Shown piece after piece: positions 58,634-64,000 of a DNA stretch of 64,000 bases. Numbering within the stretch: the first letter of the stretch is position 1; each line of letters begins with the position of its first letter. A program made the translations under genes and the position numbers. Below the pieces are notes generated by a model. It did not search any database. It saw nothing but the letters and a program-made list of their open reading frames with translations, and had not been told where the DNA came from. The DNA comes from Castellaniella ginsengisoli. GTDB lineage: Bacteria; Pseudomonadota; Gammaproteobacteria; Burkholderiales; Burkholderiaceae_B. The stretch lies in the NCBI RefSeq assembly GCF_039523235.1, contig NZ_BAAAEX010000003.1. The stretch is one strand, 5' to 3'.

Positions 58634-60919
58634 TCAATGTTGACCCTGAGGAACAGGATGGTTCCCGCCCTTCGGGCCTGCGGAAGCGCCGGGCCCCGCC
58701 TCCCCGGCAACGAACCGTCCCGCCTGGACGATGACCCTGGCCCGATCCAGCGCCACGCCCTGGGCGTCGCGCAATTCGAACACGTGCGCACCCGGCTCGG
58801 GAGCCCAATCCGGCTCGCCGCCCGCATCGTAGGGCCGACCATCCAGAAACCAGCGCGCGTCGACGACCACCCGGCCGCCGGCATCCACCGCACGCAGGCG
58901 CAGGCGCTGCCGGCCCTGCGGGATGTCGGGATCCAGGGCCACAACGGTGCCGTCCACGGGCTCGGCGATGCGCGGCCGGCCCGGGTCCGCCCGGGCATCG
59001 GGCGGCGAGAAGCGCGCCTGAGCCGTGTCGCCCAGAAAATATTCGGTCCGGGCCGGCTCCAGCCCATCGCCGAACGCGACTGCGCGCGCCTCGACCTCGG
59101 CAGGCCTGTGCGGCGGCGCGGGGGCATGGTTCCGGTACAGCCAATCGAAAACATCGTGCCAGATGGGGCCGGCGCCGCTGACGCCCGAAACGTGCCGCAT
59201 GCTGGCGCCGGCGCTGTTGCCCACCCAGACGCCCACCGTATAGTCGACCGACCAGCCCACGCACCAGTTGTCGCGCATATCGCGGCTGGTGCCGGTCTTA
59301 ACCGCCGTCCAGAAACGCGTGGTCAGCGGGCTGTCCAGGCCGAAAGTCCGGGCGCGCGCCGGACGGTCGGCCAGCATGTCGCCCACGATCCAGGCGGCTC
59401 CAGGCGAATACGCGCGAGTGCCTGCCTGGGCCGGAGCGCCCGGCTGCGCGCGCAGATTGACCGGCGCGTAATCACCGCCGCGCGCCAGCGCCCGATAGGC
59501 ATTGCTCAGGGACAGCAGCGTCACGTCCGCCGAGCCCAGCGCCAGGCTGTAGCCATAGTAATCCCCGCCCTGGGTCAAGGGCAGGCCCAGCTCGACCAGC
59601 CGGCTGGCGAACGCATCGGTGCCGACCAGCATCAGGGTGCGCACCGCGGGCACATTCAAGGAGGACGCCAGCGCCGTACGGGCGCTGACCCAACCGCCAA
59701 ACCGGTGATCATAGTTGTCGGGCACATAGAGCCCGCCCCCCCCGTCCAGGCCCACCGGGCTGTCGTCCAGCAGCGAACCGGCCGTCAGGCGCCGCTGATC
59801 CAGCGCCAGACCGTACAGAAAGGGTTTGAGCGTCGAACCCGCCTGGCGCAGGGCGCGCGCGTGATCCACGTCGGCGGCTTCGGACAAGACGCCGGATGAT
59901 CCCACGTAGGCCAGCACGGCGCCGCTGCGATTGTCCAGCACCACCACGGCCGCATCGGTCACGCCCGTGCCGTGCAATTCGCTCAGACGGCGCCGCACGG
60001 CGCGCACCGTCGCCTCCTGCAATCCGCGATCCACCGTCGAACGGATCTCGCCATGCCCATCGGCCAGGCCGGCATCCCACAACACACGCGCCCAATGAGG
60101 CGCCAACGCCGGCGCATCGAAACGCACTTCCCGGGTGCGCGACAGCGCCGCTTGCGTGAAATCGCGCAGGCCCTGGCACTCATCGGGCCGGCCCAGCGCC
60201 TGCAACAGGGCGCAGCCGCGCTGGACCAGCGTCGGCACCGGCGCATTCGGCCCGCGCAGCAACACGGCGGCCAGGGCGGCTTCGCGCAGCGTCAGGCCCG
60301 AGGCGTGCTTCTGGAACAGCACGCGCGACAACGCATCGACCCCGACCAGTTCGCCGCGCCAGGCGGCCAGGTTCAGATAGGCTTCCAGAATCTCGGATTT
60401 GCTCCAGCGGGCTTCGAGCGCCCGGGCCGCCTGCATCTGGTCGAGCTTCTGCAGGATGCCGCGCCCGCCCGGCCCACGCCTGAGCGCCGGGTCCAGCAAG
60501 GCCGCCAGTTGCATGCTCAGCGTGGAAGCGCCCCGTCGGGCCCCGGGGTTCCAGACGGACGCCCAGGCCGCCGAGGCGCTCGCCAGCCAGTCAATCCCGT
60601 CATGCGCATAGAAACGCCGGTCCTCCGACATCACCACGGCCCGTTGCAAGGCCGCCGACACCTCGGCCAGAGGCAGCCAGTCACCGCGCCGCGCGGAAAA
60701 ATCCGTGCGCAGACGCTGCAGCTCCTGCCCGTCCGCAGCCAGCACGCGCACATCCGAAGGGCGCCAGGCCGCCCTGACAGCCGCATACTCCGGCGGGAAG
60801 CCCTCGGATGCCAAGGCCTGACCGCCCGCCCCGGCGGCAGGCTGCGCGCTGGCCGCCGGGGCCAGCCACAGCCCCGCCGCCAGCACGGCGCCCCCCAGGC
60901 ATCGGCCCGCAGTCGCCAT
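58634..60919 (-). CDS. pbpC: Penicillin-binding protein 1C
   Basis: PbpC is a bifunctional peptidoglycan synthase-like protein. The 761-residue chain has a glycosyltransferase domain with the catalytic Glu in VMSEDRRFYAHDGIDW and RGASTLSMQL, then a transpeptidase domain with GSTLKPFLYGLALD (SxxK), SSLN (SxN) and VKTGTSRD, and the C-terminal BiPBP region. The N-terminus ends in APAASA, which looks like a cleavable signal rather than the usual anchor. It overlaps the alpha-2-macroglobulin stop as TGATG, the classic yfhM-pbpC pairing. Confidence 0.93.
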   Translation of the reverse strand: MATAGRCLGGAVLAAGLWLAPAASAQPAAGAGGQALASEGFPPEYAAVRAAWRPSDVRVLAADGQELQRLRTDFSARRGDWLPLAEVSAALQRAVVMSEDRRFYAHDGIDWLASASAAWASVWNPGARRGASTLSMQLAALLDPALRRGPGGRGILQKLDQMQAARALEARWSKSEILEAYLNLAAWRGELVGVDALSRVLFQKHASGLTLREAALAAVLLRGPNAPVPTLVQRGCALLQALGRPDECQGLRDFTQAALSRTREVRFDAPALAPHWARVLWDAGLADGHGEIRSTVDRGLQEATVRAVRRRLSELHGTGVTDAAVVVLDNRSGAVLAYVGSSGVLSEAADVDHARALRQAGSTLKPFLYGLALDQRRLTAGSLLDDSPVGLDGGGGLYVPDNYDHRFGGWVSARTALASSLNVPAVRTLMLVGTDAFASRLVELGLPLTQGGDYYGYSLALGSADVTLLSLSNAYRALARGGDYAPVNLRAQPGAPAQAGTRAYSPGAAWIVGDMLADRPARARTFGLDSPLTTRFWTAVKTGTSRDMRDNWCVGWSVDYTVGVWVGNSAGASMRHVSGVSGAGPIWHDVFDWLYRNHAPAPPHRPAEVEARAVAFGDGLEPARTEYFLGDTAQARFSPPDARADPGRPRIAEPVDGTVVALDPDIPQGRQRLRLRAVDAGGRVVVDARWFLDGRPYDAGGEPDWAPEPGAHVFELRDAQGVALDRARVIVQAGRFVAGEAGPGASAGPKGGNHPVPQGQH

Positions 60920-63900
60920 CAGGGCAGCGGCTCCACGCGCAAGGGCCGGTTGGGCGCCTCACCGAACACGTCTGGCTGGTACAAAGCCTCGGCGCGCGTC
61001 GGCGGCAACTGATAATCCCCCGGCACATTCAGCCGCACGGTGTATTCCAACGTCCGCTCGCCCGGCTCCATGACCTCGTAGTACGCCCGGAACAGGCCCG
61101 CACGGCGCTCGACGAAACTGGGCTGATGCCACCACGCTTCCTGATTCCCGCCCGATGCGGCCAGGCTGGAATCCCGGCCCAGGCCGCCCCCCAGGATCGA
61201 AGCCCCCGCCGGCACCGGATCGCTGACCACGGACCAGGCCAGCGTTTCCCGCGCCCGGATGCGCAAGCGGACGCGATAGACATCGCCTGCCGACCAACGG
61301 TCGGCGTATGCCTGGAAAACCGGAACCACCGTGCGTTCGACCTGCAGGCCGGCGTCGACGGCGCGCAGCGCCGGCACGGCGGCACGCGCAGCGACCGTGG
61401 CCCAGCCGCCGCCCCGCCCCTGCTGGGCGATCTCCAGCACACCCTTGCGGCCGCGCGGCCAGGGCAGATCCAGGACCTCGCGATGGACGCCATCGCCGGC
61501 TTGCGGCATGCCGGCCCAGCGCAGCTCGGTCGGGGCCTGCGGCGGCAGAACGACGCGCACTGCGCCTTCGCCCGCGTGGGTTTCGGCCCGGCGGGCGAAC
61601 TGGTCCACCGCCAGCACGCCCAGAACATTGGCCGTGGTCGTGGGCCAGGCGCCGTCCCGCTGCATCGACAGCAGGCCGGCCAACAGGCGCGGCAGGTCGG
61701 CGCGCCAAGCGGGCCGATCCAATACCGTCATCAACAGGCGGGCCTGGGCGGTCGCGGGGCTGCTCATCAACCACCAGCCGGAATCGACCGTATCGTCGGC
61801 CAGCGTCAGAGAGGCGCCCTGCCGGGACAGCCGGGCACGCAAGACGGCCTCGGCCTGACCCGACAAGGCTTCCCGATCGGCCAGGCCGGGGGCATGCCGC
61901 AGGATCGACAACCAGGTCACCACTGCGGGCGTCGGCCAATCGCTGACATCCTGCGCAAAGCTGTCCAGCATGCCGGGCTGCCAGGCGCCCGCCAACGCCA
62001 GCGCATCGATCGCGATCAGCTTGCGCCAGAAATCATCCCGCACAGGCGCCCAGCCATCCTCGGTCAGGCGCCCGAAGACGTAGTCCTGCAGCGCCGCCAG
62101 CATCCGTTCACGGGGTTCGCCCGGCAGGGCGTAGCCTGCGCCGGCCTCTTGCGAGCGCACGGAAATTTCCAGCAAATGCGCCGTCAGGGCCACGCTGCCG
62201 CGCCCGCCCGGGAAATAGGACAACAGCCCGGACTCGGTCTGGTAGTCGGGCAGGCGGTGCATCAGGGCCTGCCACGCGACGGGATCGCGCCCTCCCAGCG
62301 CCTTGGCGCTGAGCTGCTCGATGCAGGTATAGGGATAGGCCTGCAGCCAGGCGCTGACGCCCGGCAGGGAACCCGCCAAGCTGGACTGCAGACTGACCCG
62401 CACTCCGCCTCGCGGCACGCCCTCGGCATCGAGCAACGCCCGCGCCGAGGCGTCCACCGGCACGCGTTGCGGCACGCCGTCCGGAACCTGCAGCAGCGTC
62501 GCCTGGCGCACCGTGATCGGCACGGCGGGCAGCAGCGTCTGTTCCACAGCGATCCGGTCCGAAGCCGCCTCGCCTTCGGTCGTCCGCGCCTCGAAATGCC
62601 AGCGCAGCGTCTCGGTGTCCGCCCCGCCGGACAAGAGCGGCGCGCTCACCGGCCAGGCGGCCGTGTGCGCCGCGCCTGGCTCCAGCCGCAACGCCTGCCC
62701 AGGCAAAGACACCCTGGCGCCATCGGCTGCAGTCACGCCGGCCGACAAGGACAGCGCCATCGGCCGGGATGTGCGGTTGCGCACGGTCGCCCGGGCCTCA
62801 TAGCGGTCCCCTTCGCGCGCCACGAGCGGCAGTCCCGACACCACTTGCAGGTCCTGGGTACTGACGATGCTGGCAAAGCCCGTGCCGAAGCGCCCCTCGC
62901 CCTGGTCAACCACGGCCACCAGGCGAAAGCGCGTCAAGGAGTCGTTCAACGGCACCTCCAGCGTGGCCTGGCCCTGCGCATCCAGCGTCAGGTCTCCACG
63001 CCACAACAAGCGCGTGTCGAACAATTCCCGCGTGGCGTTGAAGCCGCCGCCACCGCCTGCCGCCACGGCCTTGCGGCCATAATGCCGCCGGCCGACGACC
63101 TCGCCCTGGCCGGTGGCGGTCTCCACGCCGTAGTCGCGCTCCATCCGCATGGCCCGCAACAGATCCCAACTGTCGTTGTCGCGCAGCTCCAGCAAGGCCT
63201 CATCCACAGCGATAAAGGCCACCCCGGCGCCGGCCGCGGGCCGCCCGTCGGGCAACGCCGCCTGGATACGGACCCGGGCGTGCTGGCGCACCTGATACGT
63301 ATCCCGGTCAGCCTCGACCCGGACCTGCAGCCGGTCGGCTTCGCTCTGCACCCGGATTCTCGCCAGGCCAAAGCGGAATGCCGGCTTGGCCAGATCCACC
63401 CGCCCGGAGGGCGCCGGAGCCTCGCCGGACTGCACGGCGCGCGCCTTGATCCAGTTCAGCGGATGGCGCCAGCCCCAATCGAAGAACGAAGCCCAGGGCA
63501 CCTGGCGAATCCGGCCGCGCACGGCCAGCACCGAGACGTAGACGTTCGGCCCCCACCCCGCTTGCACAGGCAGACGCACGACAGGCTCGTCGCCATCCAA
63601 CTCGACCACGTGCGTCTCCAGCACACCCTCGCGCTCCACCGCCACCAGCGCACGGGCCTGGCGAAACGGCATGCGCACCGTGAATTCGGCGGTTTCACCG
63701 GGTTTGTAATCGGCTTTGGCGGGAATCACGTCGATCCGGTCGTCGTTGCCCTCGCCGAACCAGGCTTCATCCCCCCAGACCCAGATCGAGGCCGAAGCGC
63801 GCGACACACGCGCCTGGGCATCCCAGGCTTGCGCGAACCATTCGATCTGGCCGTCCCGATCGAGGCTGACCGTGCACTCCAGCATGCCTTCGGCATCGGT

Positions 63901-64000
63901 TTCGCCCTGGCACAGCGTGCCCAGAGAGGCCACCTGCTCATGAGAATCGTAGGCGTAGAACCCGCCCACCAGGCGCTTGCGGGTACTGTAGGTCGTGCGC
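60919..64000 (-). CDS. Bacterial alpha-2-macroglobulin (5' end beyond window)
   Basis: At least 1026 residues of a large periplasmic protease-trapping protein are encoded, and the frame stays open at base 64000 (upstream residues RTTYSTRKRL continue it). Visible parts are MG-type beta domains (YKPGETAEFTVRMPF, RVEADRDTYQVRQHARVRIQA), the bait/ANA region with GFNATRELFDTRLLWRG, and the thioester motif CIEQ within PYTCIEQLSAK (62314-62325), followed by the helical thioester domain. The full family length is about 1,500-1,900 residues. It is coupled to pbpC, and the pair probably protects the envelope from proteases after cell-wall damage. Confidence 0.93.
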   Translation of the reverse strand, partial: RTTYSTRKRLVGGFYAYDSHEQVASLGTLCQGETDAEGMLECTVSLDRDGQIEWFAQAWDAQARVSRASASIWVWGDEAWFGEGNDDRIDVIPAKADYKPGETAEFTVRMPFRQARALVAVEREGVLETHVVELDGDEPVVRLPVQAGWGPNVYVSVLAVRGRIRQVPWASFFDWGWRHPLNWIKARAVQSGEAPAPSGRVDLAKPAFRFGLARIRVQSEADRLQVRVEADRDTYQVRQHARVRIQAALPDGRPAAGAGVAFIAVDEALLELRDNDSWDLLRAMRMERDYGVETATGQGEVVGRRHYGRKAVAAGGGGGFNATRELFDTRLLWRGDLTLDAQGQATLEVPLNDSLTRFRLVAVVDQGEGRFGTGFASIVSTQDLQVVSGLPLVAREGDRYEARATVRNRTSRPMALSLSAGVTAADGARVSLPGQALRLEPGAAHTAAWPVSAPLLSGGADTETLRWHFEARTTEGEAASDRIAVEQTLLPAVPITVRQATLLQVPDGVPQRVPVDASARALLDAEGVPRGGVRVSLQSSLAGSLPGVSAWLQAYPYTCIEQLSAKALGGRDPVAWQALMHRLPDYQTESGLLSYFPGGRGSVALTAHLLEISVRSQEAGAGYALPGEPRERMLAALQDYVFGRLTEDGWAPVRDDFWRKLIAIDALALAGAWQPGMLDSFAQDVSDWPTPAVVTWLSILRHAPGLADREALSGQAEAVLRARLSRQGASLTLADDTVDSGWWLMSSPATAQARLLMTVLDRPAWRADLPRLLAGLLSMQRDGAWPTTTANVLGVLAVDQFARRAETHAGEGAVRVVLPPQAPTELRWAGMPQAGDGVHREVLDLPWPRGRKGVLEIAQQGRGGGWATVAARAAVPALRAVDAGLQVERTVVPVFQAYADRWSAGDVYRVRLRIRARETLAWSVVSDPVPAGASILGGGLGRDSSLAASGGNQEAWWHQPSFVERRAGLFRAYYEVMEPGERTLEYTVRLNVPGDYQLPPTRAEALYQPDVFGEAPNRPLRVEPLP

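Overview
The window is a GC-rich, densely packed bacterial chromosome segment with no tRNA, rRNA, insertion sequence, phage or CRISPR array that I can see, and no gene-free stretch longer than about 210 bases. Gene content and order (leuCDB-asd-fimV-truA-trpF, recA-recX, DUF2889-sucCD-terC, hemCDXY, a BrkB/YihY protein, type II ThrB, an aspartate carbamoyltransferase with an extra N-terminal domain) point to a betaproteobacterium of the Burkholderiales, most likely the Alcaligenaceae (Bordetella/Achromobacter relatives). The taxonomic call is an inference from gene content only.

Layout. 1-4.5 kb: start of a cytochrome bo3 ubiquinol oxidase operon (cyoA, partial cyoB) and a divergent MFS transporter. 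4.4-16.7 kb: a long minus-strand block of amino-acid and tRNA genes (aroC, an M48 lipoprotein protease, leuC-leuD-leuB, asd, fimV-like, truA, TRAP permeases Q and M, trpF). 16.8-18.3 kb: a mercury-type MerR regulator with a textbook mer operator but no mer resistance genes, facing a short ORF and an EAL-domain phosphodiesterase gene. 18.3-25 kb: selO, DUF2069, yihY, a CBS protein, dusA, thrB and a membrane protein. 24.8-34.4 kb: a compact Tad (Flp) pilus operon in which nearly all genes overlap by a few bases; its ATPase carries an N-terminal FHA domain, and tadZ, tadV, tadD and rcpB are not present. 34.6-44 kb: FAH-family hydrolase, ppa, hemCDXY with a coupled 31-residue membrane micro-ORF, terC, sucCD, DUF2889. 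44-49 kb: metE/metR divergent pair and recA-recX with an SOS box. 49.3-54.7 kb: a TctDE-like two-component system coupled to an MHS transporter, then rmlA-rmlC. 54.7-64 kb: rdgC, pyrB, a methyltransferase, a lipoprotein, pbpC and the 3' part of an alpha-2-macroglobulin gene.

The parts most worth a second look are the orphan MerR with its intact Hg-type promoter, the 31-residue ORF stitched by ATGA overlaps between terC and hemC, the reduced Tad locus with the FHA-ATPase fusion, and several palindromic sites (upstream of leuC, pyrB and DUF2889) that look like operators without an assigned regulator. I did not find a clearly unprecedented multi-gene system.
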